The notes under the pieces: generated by a model
What the model saw: the letters and a program-made list of their open reading frames with translations, nothing else
Told to the model about the DNA's origin: nothing
Database searches by the model: none
Part shown: positions 10,536-21,332 of the stretch, piece by piece
Layout of the letters: every line of letters starts with the position of its first letter
Numbering within the stretch: the stretch's first letter is position 1
Program-made: the position numbers and the translations under genes
Assembly (NCBI GenBank): GCA_963921935.1
Contig: OY998177.1
Span: forward strand, 13,181,280 to 13,245,279
Length of the DNA stretch: 64,000 nucleotides
Direction of reading: 5' to 3'
Source of the DNA: Galeruca laticollis
Lineage: Eukaryota; Arthropoda; Insecta; Coleoptera; Chrysomelidae

Positions 10536-11136
10536 AAACCAAAAAGTAAATAAGGCGGCAAACTGAACTTACCTACAAATAAACTAGTGCGCAAGTCGGA
10601 TACTTTTCATTCTACTCTTAAATAGATTGACAAAGGAGGACGTCGAATAATGCTATTCGATGTTTTCAAACGGCCGATACAACGTTGCCAAAGTTTGCCT
10701 ACTAATCTTTTCGAACGACAGTTCGCGTAAGTCTTATCCCAGATAGCACCAGATATCCATGGGATGTTCTGACAGTCTTCAATTTGGAAGATATATATCC
10801 AAATATTATAGGGTTATTCTGGGGATATCTAGAATATCTGTGGGTATACCTACATCGAATATTCAATGTAAGTCCAGTTGGAATATCCTCAGATTATTCG
10901 AATCAAATAGTATTCTATGATTATTGATATTTGTTCAATCGCTCTTTCTGTTCCATGCGCATGCGTCAGTAGTTACAGTCTGTGGTTGCGGTTGACAGTT
11001 TACCGTAACGACCAGTGCAAAATGGCGGTTCGACCATCTTATATAGGTTATTGGTGAAATAGTAATAGTATGATTAGTTATTTTTGAACGTTAATTAATC
11101 AGTCAATTTTTTGCCAGTGAGAAGTTGTTCAAATTT

Positions 11137-11367
11137 GACTGTCTCGACCCTTACTTCGTGGAATATGCTCATATTAGTGTTTTTAAATGAAACTCAAGGT
11201 CTCTAGTTAATTCCACAATATAATAAAAGTTATTGAAAATTCTAAAAAATTGACAATTGTTTCGATATTGATTTATCGAAGCAATTGTCATTTTTTTAGA
11301 ATTTTCAATAACTTTTATTATATTGTGGAATTAGCCAGAGACCTTGAGTTTCATTTAAAAACACTAA
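11137..11367 (+). mobile_element. Short palindromic (foldback) element with 12-bp target duplication
   Basis: The direct repeat TTGTTCAAATTT flanks it at 11125-11136 and 11368-11379. Inside, the left arm (ACTGTCTCGACCC to ATTCCACAATATAATA...) is followed by its reverse complement around a loop near ATTGATTTATCG (about 11268). The transcript or strand would fold into a long hairpin. The left arm is about 50 bp longer than the right, which ends at AACACTAA. It lies inside the TIR element above. Confidence 0.8.
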
Positions 11368-11399
11368 TTGTTCAAATTTGTTTCTAAGGTGTGTCCTAT

Positions 11400-11700
11400 G
11401 CTACGGGTGGAACTAATACATACGACCTCCCGCATCAAAACAGGTACGTTTTATTGTATGTTTTTATTGCCTGTTAATTTATCAATGCTTTTTTTAGAAA
11501 ATTATCGAGTTGCTGCTAAAACTTCCAATAAATGATGAGGCAAAGTTTGAAGAAGTTGGGTCAGCTTTGCTGAACAAATAATCCTATGAAGTTGAACATT
11601 CAATATTATATCCAAATCAAAATGAAGCTGCCTCGAAATATTGGAGTATTTATGTGTTAATTTTTATATTTTAGTGCATGAAAATATTCAAATAATTGTT
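11400..11700 (+). other. Possible coding remnant with intron inside the TIR element
   Basis: A donor-like GTACGT near 11442 and an acceptor TTTTTTAG near 11500 precede the frame KIIELLLKLPINDEAKFEEVGSALLNK, then a stop, then YEVEHSILYPNQNEAASKYWSIYVL. The helical, Leu-rich pattern vaguely resembles domains found in THAP/DUF4806-type insect proteins. That is a weak guess. It could be a relic of the element's own gene. Confidence 0.25.
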
Positions 11701-12520
11701 GATTACCTAAATTTTTGTAACAAAATTAATGGATAGATGTTTTCAATTGTAATTATTCCTTTATCATATAAATTATAGCATAACTCCCAATAGCAAAAGA
11801 ATGCTTGTAACTGAGTAGAAATTGATGTCGTTGCTAAAGGTACAACAAAATTTTATTTTCTCAGGTAGTTTCACGTAATTATGTTACCGAGATGTATGCT
11901 ATGAGTTCCTTAATCAAATTGCCTATAGTTACCTCTATTTATTTTATTAATTGGGATCTACTTGAAAGCTCTACACAGCTGGTAATCTGATAATTCAAAG
12001 TTAAATTAGTTCTGACATTTGGTAAATAAAAGTAATATTTGGTCAATTGTCTAGTTTCATGCATATGTATACTGTTCACACAATTGAAAGCGGTCTTATA
12101 TTTTTGTTCGTTTGTTATAACTTTGCTTATAAACTGTAATTGTTCAATTTTTAAAACTTATGTACATGTAAATTAATTTAATATAGCATGTACAAGAAAC
12201 AACTAACTTCTAATCACTATTTTGTTTGGAATATTTCGCTTTTTCCTTCTCCTACAAGACTTTTTTTGACATTACATGATTGTTTAATTTCATCTTTTAA
12301 GTTTCAATTTTCAAGATTATATTTTAAATTGTTATACATACATACACAAAAATCACAGTAGATTAGAAATTACTTACTAGCAAAAAAAAACTATTTTATT
12401 GTTTCTGATGCCGTCCAAAAGTTGGACAAGAACATAACAAACAAAGAAGTTGAATTGAAAACAGGAAATTTTCTTAGCCAAACGTAAAGAAAGGCAGAAA
12501 CCAGTTTCAAAAAGTGTCAT
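11700..12520. other. Non-coding interior of the TIR element
   Basis: AT-rich sequence without ORFs of note, between the coding remnant and the MULE target site. Nothing recognised. Confidence 0.5.
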
Positions 12521-12529
12521 TGAGTATGG

Positions 12530-14504
12530 GGGCGGATGTAATTTCGGCCGGAAAAAGGGCAGGTACTAAAAGCCGGTAGGTAAATTCGGCCGGAGGTTTT
12601 AAGTTGCTTCCTTATCTCATAGGTATTTTCGGCCGCAAATCAAATAAAATAACAGAATGCTTTATATTAAAATATTTCTTTATTTCAATAAAATTATTAC
12701 ATCAACTTATTTCTATAACTTGGGTAAACTATAAATTTTTAAAAAACGTTTTGATGTGATACAGATTTAACGAAATTAATTCTAGAAATATTGTCAGATC
12801 GAAGCATATTTACCATGTTTTCGATAAATTTTAGTTTGTTTTTTACTTGTTTGTCTTTAATTTTTGCTGGAATATTTAAATTTTTTATTTTTAAATATGC
12901 ATCGATCTGACAATCTTCTAATTTTTCTATAAAAATAAATATAGAAGGGTGACTTGAATAAAAACTAGAATTAAAGTGCGAATGGAATGATTCGCAGGCA
13001 TTTGTGGTTCTTTTAATTGATGGGTTTTCATATGCCCATATATTTGGTGGAAAATGAGATTCTGGCGCTATGTAGTTTTCTAATAAATAGTCTGCATATT
13101 TATCTATAAGTTTATGGTCCGGTTTGTATGACATGAGATCAAATATGAAACAATCTTCAACTTCAGAGGGGTCTAAATAAGTTAGCCCAAAAGTATGAGT
13201 AAGCCATTTGCTTTCCTCGCAGTTTTTATCTTTATACATTTGGGTTAACCCTAATGATTGTATTTTCCTATACCACGCCTGGTGCAAGTGGAATCTACAA
13301 CCATTTAGTTTGGTTTTGGGAAAGACAACTTTTAATGCGTTATGAATTGCGATTTCAAAATCCACAAATACCTCCTTCGGTTCAAAAACAATATTATAAA
13401 GTTCAAAAATTTTAGATTTTACCAACAGAAAAAGTCTCATATATGTGTCACTGGTCTTATTGGGCAACAGACAATACAAAAGAGGAACATAATGCCCATT
13501 TTCCAGTCCATGGATGGTAAATAACTGATAAAAATATTTTGTACAATAAGAAAATGTGCCATCCATGTAAAAATCTTTCATTTTACATAAACTTATTATA
13601 TTTGTATGGCAAGAAAAAACAATGATATTATCAGCTGTGCTGTTAATAAACAAAAAATTTTCACCTGTTGTGGTTTTCGGTCCATAACTATCGAGTACAG
13701 AATGTACATCGTGAATATCCTTAGGCAGGGCTGGTAAGAGCTTACGGCGGCTGTTGTACAAATTTCTTCTTATTAGACTGACATCTATCGATGACAAATT
13801 CTCAGGCAAATGATTTGAAAGAACGCTTTTAATAATTTTTGAAGGTTTCTCCGATATGTCTTCCTCAGCTTTGCGCTTGCATGAAGTCGTCACTATTTTT
13901 CTCTCCAACGTAGTTTCATCGGACTCGTGGTTGTGGATTAATTCACTTCTAGTAACTGTGTATTCCGCACCAACAGTGTACAGTTTGGCTAAACATCTTA
14001 AATTTTTCTTTATACACCTCCAACGTACTTCACCACTTTTTAATACGTCCTGTTTACAAAACTGAAACTTTTCTACAACTAGTAAGTCACAACCGCGTGA
14101 ACTCTTAATTACTGAAACTGATGCCATCGTATACAAATAATATATTTTATGCTTTCTATCGACTAGTAGCTTAAAGATAAGTTATAATACTGACTAGCTA
14201 TAATAATTTTATACCTGTTATTTGTGAATTTTATACATTTAAAGGAATAATCTTAAGTAGGTACAACATAGTTATTAGAATAAAGAGATAAGTAAATTAA
14301 AGGTATTTCCGACAGGTACACAGGATTAGGTATTTCCAAATAAATACACAACTAATATTTTACAGAAACTATTAAGCGTAATTACCAATATTTTAATCTC
14401 ATCGTAAACATCAACCCCTCGGCCGAAGTTACCCCTGTCATAAATGGTACCCTTTGATTTATGCAGGTAGGCCAAGGGATTACCGGCCGAAATTACGCCC
14501 GCCG
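12530..14504 (-). mobile_element. Complete MULE (Mutator-like) DNA transposon
   Basis: Ends: a left terminal segment GGGCGGATGTAATTTCGGCC and a right terminal segment whose reverse complement contains GGGCGTAATTTCGGCCGG. Together these are about 22-bp TIRs sharing TAATTTCGGCCGG. GAGTATGG occurs just outside both ends (12522-12529 and 14505-14512). With one further base, TGAGTATGG versus GGAGTATGG, this fits the 8-9 bp duplication of MULEs. The only gene is the uninterrupted transposase. About 1,975 bp. Confidence 0.85.
12739..14136 (-). CDS. MULE transposase with FLYWCH zinc finger
   Basis: 465 codons, no internal stops. Residues about 10-70 form a FLYWCH-type finger: SSRGCDLLVVEKFQF, then WRCIKKNLRCLA, then HNH. 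Residues about 190-380 are the MULE DDE domain. FYMDGTFSY carries the first Asp, VFVDFEIAIHNALKVVFP the second with the following CRFHLHQAWYRKI, and TTNACESFHSHFNSSF the Glu. It cuts and pastes DNA at the matching TIRs. The start at 14136 is the first ATG. A second Met four codons later (MASVSV) is also possible. Integrity of the ORF and ends suggests recent activity. Confidence 0.85.
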   Translation of the reverse strand: MYTMASVSVIKSSRGCDLLVVEKFQFCKQDVLKSGEVRWRCIKKNLRCLAKLYTVGAEYTVTRSELIHNHESDETTLERKIVTTSCKRKAEEDISEKPSKIIKSVLSNHLPENLSSIDVSLIRRNLYNSRRKLLPALPKDIHDVHSVLDSYGPKTTTGENFLFINSTADNIIVFSCHTNIISLCKMKDFYMDGTFSYCTKYFYQLFTIHGLENGHYVPLLYCLLPNKTSDTYMRLFLLVKSKIFELYNIVFEPKEVFVDFEIAIHNALKVVFPKTKLNGCRFHLHQAWYRKIQSLGLTQMYKDKNCEESKWLTHTFGLTYLDPSEVEDCFIFDLMSYKPDHKLIDKYADYLLENYIAPESHFPPNIWAYENPSIKRTTNACESFHSHFNSSFYSSHPSIFIFIEKLEDCQIDAYLKIKNLNIPAKIKDKQVKNKLKFIENMVNMLRSDNISRINFVKSVSHQNVF

Positions 14505-15096
14505 GAGTATGGAGTGGGTCAGTAAATTTTGTAATCTCGTATTAGAAAATTATGTTAGTTTCAGTTATGTTATGAGGTACATCTTATATTAATGTGTGAA
14601 TAAATTAAATTGAACTCTACGCTTCCCATGATTTAATTTTTTCAATTGAAAATTAGGGTATCATCCATTTTGCTATATATATATTCCACAGGTATCCTTA
14701 TAATATTCCTAATATTACTTGGATATTTGTGGAATATGCCTATTGGAATGTTCTATGAATATTCTGGATTATCTTGCTATATACATTCAACCGATATCCT
14801 CATAATATTTTTCAATATTCCTTGGAAACTTTTAAAGAATATTAATAGGAAATTAAAAAAATTTCTCATTTCGTGGTCCATAGAATATTCGATAAAGGAT
14901 ATAAATATTTAAAGTGGGTCCATAGAATATTACAATATCCGAAATCGAATATTTTTAGTACGTCCATTGTATATCTAGTGCTATCTGGGATGCTAGGATG
15001 ATGTTATCGAACGTACACCAGGACTCCTTCAAACTAACCCCCATCTTCTCAGAGGGTTAATACACTTTTCCACACATAATAGGTTTTGTTAGGTAA

Positions 15097-15543
15097 ATGT
15101 TTAAAATGGGAACAGCAAATATCCCTGTCTGTGATTTATTGTTGGACCTTGAGTCTCTTTTGCAAAGTTCGTTACGAAATTTACAAGTTACAATTGAAAA
15201 AAAAGGAATAATAACAACTAGGTTTGATACCTGGACCTGGTGGCTGAAGGCTAAAGTACCAGTAATATACATAAATAGATGTAAGCTGAAGGCTAGAGGA
15301 TTTTATCAATAAAGTTAACGACAAAATTTTAGTTAAACACTCAAGAAAAATAGACCGTCACAAAGTTAGTGTGCAACTTTTACAAGAAGTCTACACTAGT
15401 AAGATAAATAGCCAATATCCAAGTTAAACAATGATTATACAGTCCATATATCATATGAAAATATCAACAACAGAAAATTAACTAAAAGTTACAAACTGTC
15501 GGTAATGCAGACAGAATGGTGCATAAATAATTTTTCTGATTCC
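15097..15543 (+). pseudogene. Unidentified coding-like remnant interrupted by the Gypsy insertion
   Basis: A 71-codon ORF (MGTANIPVCDLLLDLESLLQ...) is followed, in changing frames, by SRKIDRHKVSVQLLQEVYTSKINSQYPS and NDYTVHISYENINNRKLTKSYKLSVMQTEWCINNFSDS. The last segment reads through the Gypsy target site into QDE at 19851. Family not recognised. The codon-like pattern across three segments suggests an old gene or transposon ORF. Confidence 0.3.
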
Positions 15544-15690
15544 TGTGATATATGCTGACTCGCAAAAGTATGCCTACGAGGTTGGCATTGCTGGGGAGTC
15601 ATCTGTCAATGATAGAGCAATAAAGATCACTTGGTATCTAGACATGAAAAGTTGTCATGTGTTTTATTTTCATATCTACATTTTATTACA
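15544..15690 (+). repeat. 5' LTR
   Basis: TGTGATATATGCTGACTCGC to TTTTATTACA. It contains AATAAAG (about 15627) as a possible polyadenylation signal. It is followed at once by TGGTGCCGAAACC, the tRNA primer-binding site. I do not assign the tRNA. Confidence 0.9.
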
Positions 15691-15765
15691 TGGTGCCGAA
15701 ACCATAAAGCCAAATTGAAAAATATTACTAAAAACGTAAGGGTAAACATCAATAGAAAATAAAAA

Positions 15766-17871
15766 GTGAAAGTATCACTTATAACAAACGTATATGAGAA
15801 TTGGAGATTCTTCATTCAAAGATTTCGCAACTACATGAAAGCTGCGGAATTAACCAAGAAACCAGAAGCCACTCAATGTGCTCAAATGTTACATGTGATT
15901 GGAGATGAGTGTTTTAGAATATATAACACATTTAAATTTGAACCTGATGAGGAAAACAAAATAGAACCGTTAATCAACAAATTTGAAAACTATTTCAAAC
16001 CAAAAAGCAACATATCAAATGTGAGATATAAAATGTTTAAAAGGAAACAATATGAAAATGAACCTGTAGCAAACTTCATCACAGACATTATTAATATGGC
16101 AAGGCAATGTGAATTGGGTCCACTTGAGGACAGTTTAGTAAAAACGTGCATAACGTGTGGAGTAGCAGATGAAAAAATTCGTCAACGGCTATTAGAAGAT
16201 GATGAAATTACATTAGAGAAAGCAATTACAATCTGTGAAAATATTGAGGTAACACAAAAACAAGCTGAGACCATAGGCAATAACAATGCAGAAATTAACT
16301 ATATAAAGAAAAACAAGAAACATGGTGGTACACACAGTAATGGAAAACAAAACAAAGCATCAAGTTATGGTGGAGGAGCGGGGATGCAGAGCAGTTCCAA
16401 ATGTTATCGCTGTGGTTTAGATCATCGAGGGCAAACCTGCAAAGCACTAAAAGCTAAGTGTAATTCTTGTTTTAAAATAGGGCATTATGCGAAAATGTGT
16501 CTAAAAAAGAAGGTTAGCGTTATTCATAAAACAGAATCTGATTCAGATTTATTTTTAGGTATGATTAAAATTAGTAATATATCTGAATATGTTGAAAATT
16601 ATGATTTTAAAATTCAAGTTGTAATAAATAAAAAACCATTAACCTGTCAACTTGATACAGGAGCTATGGTAAATGTTATTGCTTTACAGACACTTAAAGC
16701 TCTAGATAGCCAGGTAGATATTGAGAATACCGATTGTAAATTAACAACTTTCACTAATGAAAGAATAAAAGTGATAGGTAAAACCAATATAGCGTGTAAA
16801 TACAAAGAACAAGTAGTAACAATTAGTTTTTATGTAGTTGACGCTGATGCTCCAACAATAATAGGATTGCCTACATGTAAATCATTGAATATATTAAAGC
16901 GTATTTATGATATTGAGGGAAAGGAGGAGCAAGACATTCAATTTAAAAATGATTATTCTGATATTAAACTAAAATACCCTGAACTGTTCACAGGTATTGG
17001 TTGCTTGGAGGAACCATATAGTATAAAATTAGATGAAACCGTGGAACCGGTAGTACATCCTCCAAGAAAAATTCCTTTGGCATTGAAAGAATCATTAAAG
17101 AAGGAGTTAGAAAATATGGAAAAAAATAAAATTATCACAAAGGTAGACAAAGCTACAGACTGGGTGAACTCATTGGTAATGGTTAAAAAATCTGATAAAA
17201 ATTCAGTCAGAATATGCATTGATCCTCGTGACTTAAATCGAGCCATCAAACGAGAGCATTTTCAGCTTCCAACAGTAAATGACATTGCTCCTAGTTTGAG
17301 AGGCAATAAATATTTCAGTAAATTAGATGCATCAAATGCCGTCTGGAGTATTAAATTGGATGAACAGAGTAGTGATCTATGCACATTCAACACCTGCTTT
17401 GGCAGGTACAAATTTTTACGGCTTCCATACGGTCTTAGCTCTGCTCCTGAAATTTTTCATAAACGATTTAAAAAAAATTTTAATCTAGAGGGTGTACAAA
17501 CTTACATCGATGATATAATAGTATATGGTTCGTCAAAGCGAGAGCATGACAAAAGACTTTTTAACGTATTAGAAACTGCTAGATTAAACAACATTAAATT
17601 TAATTATAAAAAGTGTAGTTATGGTCAGAGTGATATAAAATTTTTAGGATTTATCTTCAATGAAACGGGTCAAAAAGTAGATAATGAGAAAGTTGAGGCC
17701 ATAATGAACATGAAAAGACCAGAAAATAGAGGTGATATTCAAAGATTATTAGGAATGCTCACTTATCTGTCGAAACACATTAAGAATGTATCAGAATTAA
17801 CAGCCCCATTAAGGGAGCTGCTTAAAAAGGAGGTAAGCTGGCATTGGTCAGGAAACATAGTAAATATTTAA
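15766..17871 (+). CDS. Gypsy Gag-protease-reverse transcriptase polyprotein
   Basis: About 700 codons in one frame with no separate gag stop. Gag covers about residues 1-205. Two CCHC knuckles follow (CYRCGLDHRGQTC and CNSCFKIGHYAKMC, both CX2CX4HX4C) at about 213-245. The protease has LDTGAMVNVIA at about 296 and IIGLPTCKSL at its end. RT runs from about 430: ICIDPRDLNRAIKREHF, FSKLDASNAVWSIKLD, FLRLPYGLSSAPEIFHKRF, and VQTYIDDIIVYGS with an intact active site. The frame is lost after LKKEVSWHWSG, at the RT/RNase H border. The 5' end of the ORF has no ATG until NYMKAAEL, so the true start is unclear. Confidence 0.9.
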   Translation: MKVSLITNVYENWRFFIQRFRNYMKAAELTKKPEATQCAQMLHVIGDECFRIYNTFKFEPDEENKIEPLINKFENYFKPKSNISNVRYKMFKRKQYENEPVANFITDIINMARQCELGPLEDSLVKTCITCGVADEKIRQRLLEDDEITLEKAITICENIEVTQKQAETIGNNNAEINYIKKNKKHGGTHSNGKQNKASSYGGGAGMQSSSKCYRCGLDHRGQTCKALKAKCNSCFKIGHYAKMCLKKKVSVIHKTESDSDLFLGMIKISNISEYVENYDFKIQVVINKKPLTCQLDTGAMVNVIALQTLKALDSQVDIENTDCKLTTFTNERIKVIGKTNIACKYKEQVVTISFYVVDADAPTIIGLPTCKSLNILKRIYDIEGKEEQDIQFKNDYSDIKLKYPELFTGIGCLEEPYSIKLDETVEPVVHPPRKIPLALKESLKKELENMEKNKIITKVDKATDWVNSLVMVKKSDKNSVRICIDPRDLNRAIKREHFQLPTVNDIAPSLRGNKYFSKLDASNAVWSIKLDEQSSDLCTFNTCFGRYKFLRLPYGLSSAPEIFHKRFKKNFNLEGVQTYIDDIIVYGSSKREHDKRLFNVLETARLNNIKFNYKKCSYGQSDIKFLGFIFNETGQKVDNEKVEAIMNMKRPENRGDIQRLLGMLTYLSKHIKNVSELTAPLRELLKKEVSWHWSGNIVNI

Positions 17872-18650
17872 CAAAAATTAAAGAAACCATATCGGAGACA
17901 CATGTTCTTAAACGTTTCAACATAAACGAAAAAAGTACTATATCAGTAGATTGCTCTAAAGAATCAATTGGTGCAGTTCTGTTGCAATCTGGACATCCAG
18001 TAGCCTATGCATCTAAAGCTTTAACGTTAACACAACGCAATTACGCACAAATAGAAAAGGAATTACTTGGAATTGTGGTGGCATGCGAAAAATTTCATAG
18101 TTATGTATATGCTACAAAATTTGATATCGAAACTGATCATAAACCATTGATTTGAATCATACAAAAACCGTTGCTAAGTACACCACCAAGACTACAACGC
18201 ATGCTTTTTAAATTACAAAAGTACAATTTTAATCTTTTTTATAAAAGAGGTAAAGAATTATATATAGCAGATACATTGTCCAGGTGCAGCACAGAAATAC
18301 CAGAACATAAAAATAAACTTGACAATGAACTTGAGTCCCAAATATGTTTAGTAAAACTATCCTTCAACATGACCGATGGCCAATTATCAAAAATTGAACA
18401 AGCTACAGAGAGAGATGAAGACTTAGTTTCATTGAAAATATATCTTAGAAAGGGTTGGCCAGAAACCCAAACACTTTCAGAAAATCTAAAAGCTTTATTT
18501 AAAATAAAAGACGAGATTTGTTTTTCTGATGGTATATTTTTAAGAAATAACAGGATTTTAGTTCCTACCTCAATGCGCAAAGAAATGTTAAGATGTATTC
18601 ACTATGGCCATCAAGGCATTACCAAAAGTAAAATATTAGCCAGGCAATAA
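17844..18650 (+). pseudogene. Gypsy RNase H and integrase N-terminus
   Basis: The frame after the shift reads STISVDCSKESIGAVLLQSGH, then EKELLGIVVACEKFHSYVYATKFDIETDHKPL, typical of RNase H with Asp and Glu ligands. It is interrupted by TGA at 18153. The tether and the integrase zinc module (IHYGHQGITKSK) follow, up to TAA at 18648. Confidence 0.85.
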
Positions 18651-19657
18651 TTGTATTGGCCTTCAATGACTCTGCACATTGAACAGGAGGTTAGAAATTG
18701 TAAAATATGTCCACAATATCAAAATAAGGTTAGAGAACCACTAATTGTACACGACATTCCAAACCTTCCCTGGAAGGAAGTGGGCTCTGATATATTTTTC
18801 ATAGAGAAACAGGCCTATTTAATTGTCGTAGATTATTATAGTAAGTATCCTGAAATATGTTTGTTAAGAGACATCTCTAGCGTCACGGGATACCTAAAAT
18901 CTTTTATTCTGATGGCGGCAGTCAATTTACCTCTCATGATTTTGACACTTTTAGCAAACAATGGGAATTTTGTAGCATTAAATCAAGTCCAGAAAATCAC
19001 AGGTCTAATGGACTCAGTGAAAGATATATACAAACGTATAAAAAAGCATTAAGGAAAGCTTACATTGACGGCAGGGATATATATTTAACTCTATTGCAAT
19101 TGAGAAATACTCCCATTGATATAAACTTACCCTCCCCAGCTCAGCTGTTAATGTCAAGGATCCTAAGAACAAACGTACCTACAAATGACAATCTTTTAAA
19201 ACCGAAAACACAGAGTTCAACCGAAATTGTAAGAATTTTTAAAAATAAACAGGGTAAACAAAAACTTTATTATGACAGAGGAACGGTTGCTCAAAAACCC
19301 CTGGACAATAATCAAAGTGTTTATGTAAAAGATAGTAAAGGTACAAGAAAAGGTCTTATCAAAAATAAAATAAGAGACAGAACATACTCAGTTGAATTGG
19401 ATAACTCAGGAACAACTATTGCGAGAAACAGACAATTTCTTGTACCTCTACCGAACACTGATGAAAGAGAGGGGGAGGAAGATAGATATAATGAATTACA
19501 TAATGAGATCAGTGGTACTGAGTTAAATGAGCTTAGCGGTGAGGCCGGCTCTAGTCCTGGCAACTCCGACGGGAGTGAATTTCAGGACTGTATAATACTA
19601 CCTCGGGAGACATCCTCAGGTCGTCTAGTGAAAAGACCTGAACGTTTAGACTTGTAA
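18651..19657 (+). pseudogene. Gypsy integrase core and C-terminus, frameshifted
   Basis: VRNCKICPQYQ completes the zinc module. VGSDIFFIEKQAYLIVVDYYSKYPEI is the first catalytic Asp region. From about 18905 the frame changes and the other frame reads SDGGSQFTSHDF (second Asp), then HRSNGLSERYIQTYKKAL (catalytic Glu). The C-terminal part (19094-19657) contains KQKLYYDRG and VYVKDSKGTRKGLIKNKI, and an acidic tail ending RLVKRPERLDL. Confidence 0.8.
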
Positions 19658-19708
19658 ATTATTTATTGTTAATATTGTACTGTCTATGTATTTATAAAAA
19701 ATGGGGGA

Positions 19709-19845
19709 TGTGATATATGCTGACTCGCAAAAGTATGCCTAAGAGGTTGGCATTGCTGGGGAGTCATCTGTCAATGATAGAGCAATAAAGATCTAGACAT
19801 GAAAAGTTGTCATGTGTTTTATTTTCATATCTACATTTTATTACA
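19709..19845 (+). repeat. 3' LTR
   Basis: 137 bp, preceded by the purine tract AAAAAATGGGGGA. It lacks CACTTGGTAT, which is present in the 5' LTR. It is otherwise identical except for about one substitution, indicating a young insertion. Confidence 0.9.
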
Positions 19846-19882
19846 ATTCCCAAGACGAATGATAATAATAATTACATCACCG

Positions 19883-19885
<3 letters not shown>

Positions 19886-19939
<54 letters not shown>
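19886..19939. repeat. (TA)n microsatellite
   Basis: About 27 TA units with one interruption, just downstream of the Gypsy insertion. It lies next to a minus-strand coding remnant, as the other two (TA)n tracts of the window lie at LINE 3' ends. Confidence 0.95.
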
Positions 19940-19977
19940 AAGTTAGTTTTAATCTTTAAAACCGTTTATTATATGGT

Positions 19978-20443
19978 TTACTTGCTGCCATATTTAATTA
20001 ATATCCTAGCATTTATTTTAGAGTTTTCCAACATCTGTGCGTGTTTCTCGTCGATAAAATTTGAATCGTTATCGGACTCTTGATAAGCCGGTTCTAAGCT
20101 ACTTTCACTGTTGGTTTCGTTTATACCGTTTTTGTGGATTAGATGTTTGTGTTGAGCTGTTATTGTTCCGTACCAACAGTTGAACCACACCTTGATACGT
20201 CATAACTTCACCACCTGCTGCAACACGTTTTTTCGTGACTTTAGCATTTATGGAACTCTGCTTCGTAGTTTGAAGTAGCAGATCCTCAGATGACATATTT
20301 AAGGGCTCAGGCTGCTTTTCGAATTTTTCACCAACAGTCATGATTTCATGTGAAGCATTGTTTGTCCCTGTCTCGAAATTGTCTAGGACCACAATTTTAT
20401 TATTATATTGAGTAGATGAGGCTTTTACTTGATGAAGATCCAT
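19978..20443 (-). pseudogene. Unidentified minus-strand ORF pair
   Basis: Two overlapping frames: 20443-20105 (112 codons, MDLHQVKASSTQ... ending NPQKRYKRNQQ) and 20190-19978 (ending NSKINARILIKYGSK, Asp/Glu-rich). They look like one protein with a frameshift, hydrophilic and Asn/Ser/Gln-rich. The first codons (MDLHQVKASS) come from the end of a Penelope element, because the same bases are found at the Penelope border at 24280. No family recognised. Confidence 0.3.
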
Positions 20444-21205
20444 ACTGAACTATGAAATAAAGCAATATAATTAGTTTAAAACTTAATTTATTTGAACTAA
20501 TGTTCAATTTAAACTGGTTGACGCGTTTCACTATACAGTAGCTTTCGCAAAACGAATGAGGGTGAAATTAAAAAATGTTTTAATATATATAGTGCATAAG
20601 TACAGAATTCTATTTACTAATGTTAACAGTCCCATTAAATACTTATAATTATGACAAAGAATTAAATATGATAAAACAAATAGCAGTTAATAATAATTAC
20701 GATCCAAATTTAATTGACAATATCATAAATAAAAAAATGAAAAAACAGACTTTAGAACAAGTATTCCCTTCTGTTAAAAATAATAATAAACATTGTAAAA
20801 GCTTGACATACTTTGGAACGCCATCCTTAAAAATTAAATCATTTTTAGAAACTTTAGATATGAATATTTGCTTCAAAACTGATTACAATTGATCCAAACT
20901 CGTTAAAAAAACAAATCTAAATCTTCAAAATTAAACAAATCAGGAGTTTATGAATTAAAATATGGTAATGATAACTGTGATAAAATTTATATAGGTAGAA
21001 CTTTTAGAAATTTTGAAAATAGAATTTCTGAACACAAACGTAGCTATGAGAACAAACAACTAGATTCTAATTATTCAAATCATTTATTAGAAAACCAACA
21101 CATTTTCGACCCAAATTTTGAAATTTCACATATAGTCGGGAAATCCTCTAGTTTACATTTATTAGAGGCTCTTGAGATAAACAAAAATAAATATTCAGGT
21201 AACCT
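20413..21205 (+). mobile_element. Penelope-like element fragment (RT C-terminus and GIY-YIG)
   Basis: 20413-20610 matches the Penelope terminal region seen at 24268-24470. Then 20620-20892 encodes LTVPLNTYNYDKELNMIKQIAVNNN through YFGTPSLKIKSFLETLDMNICFKTD, the RT-to-linker segment. After a frame change, 20905-21205 encodes KSGVYELKYGNDNCDKIYIGRTFRNFENRISEHKRSY, a GIY-YIG nuclease. The similarity stops sharply at 21205 (SGNLL). Decayed. Confidence 0.8.
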
Positions 21206-21332
21206 CCTGAGAAGTACAGTGCGTGGAAATTCTGTATCAGGGATAGTAGGTTCTGGCAGCTTATCTTAATGACAGGATACCTTCTATAACCTTCGGATGC
21301 CGGAGGGTTGCGCATCTGCGAAGATGCCGGAG

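Larger units (their letters stand above)
10736..14991. mobile_element. TIR element of unknown superfamily, carrying two nested insertions
   Basis: ATCCCAGATAGCAC at 10736 is mirrored exactly by its reverse complement at 14978-14991. The match extends imperfectly to about 24 bp (AGATAT, then CCATGG/CAATGG). Both subterminal regions are dense in GATATTC/GGATATC-type motifs (10790-10920 and 14680-14960). After removing the palindromic insertion (11137-11367) and the MULE (12530-14504), about 2 kb remains, with no transposase. I could not find a convincing target duplication. It may be a non-autonomous element. Confidence 0.55.
15544..19845 (+). mobile_element. Gypsy LTR retrotransposon with very short LTRs and 5-bp target duplication
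   Basis: The two LTRs (147 and 137 bp) are nearly identical apart from a 10-bp deletion. The target duplication ATTCC sits at 15539-15543 and 19846-19850. A primer-binding-site candidate (TGGTGCCGAAACC) follows the 5' LTR directly and a polypurine tract (AATGGGGGA) precedes the 3' LTR. Gag-pol is complete in order but has several frameshifts and stops after the RT domain. Recently inserted, now defective. Confidence 0.92.
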
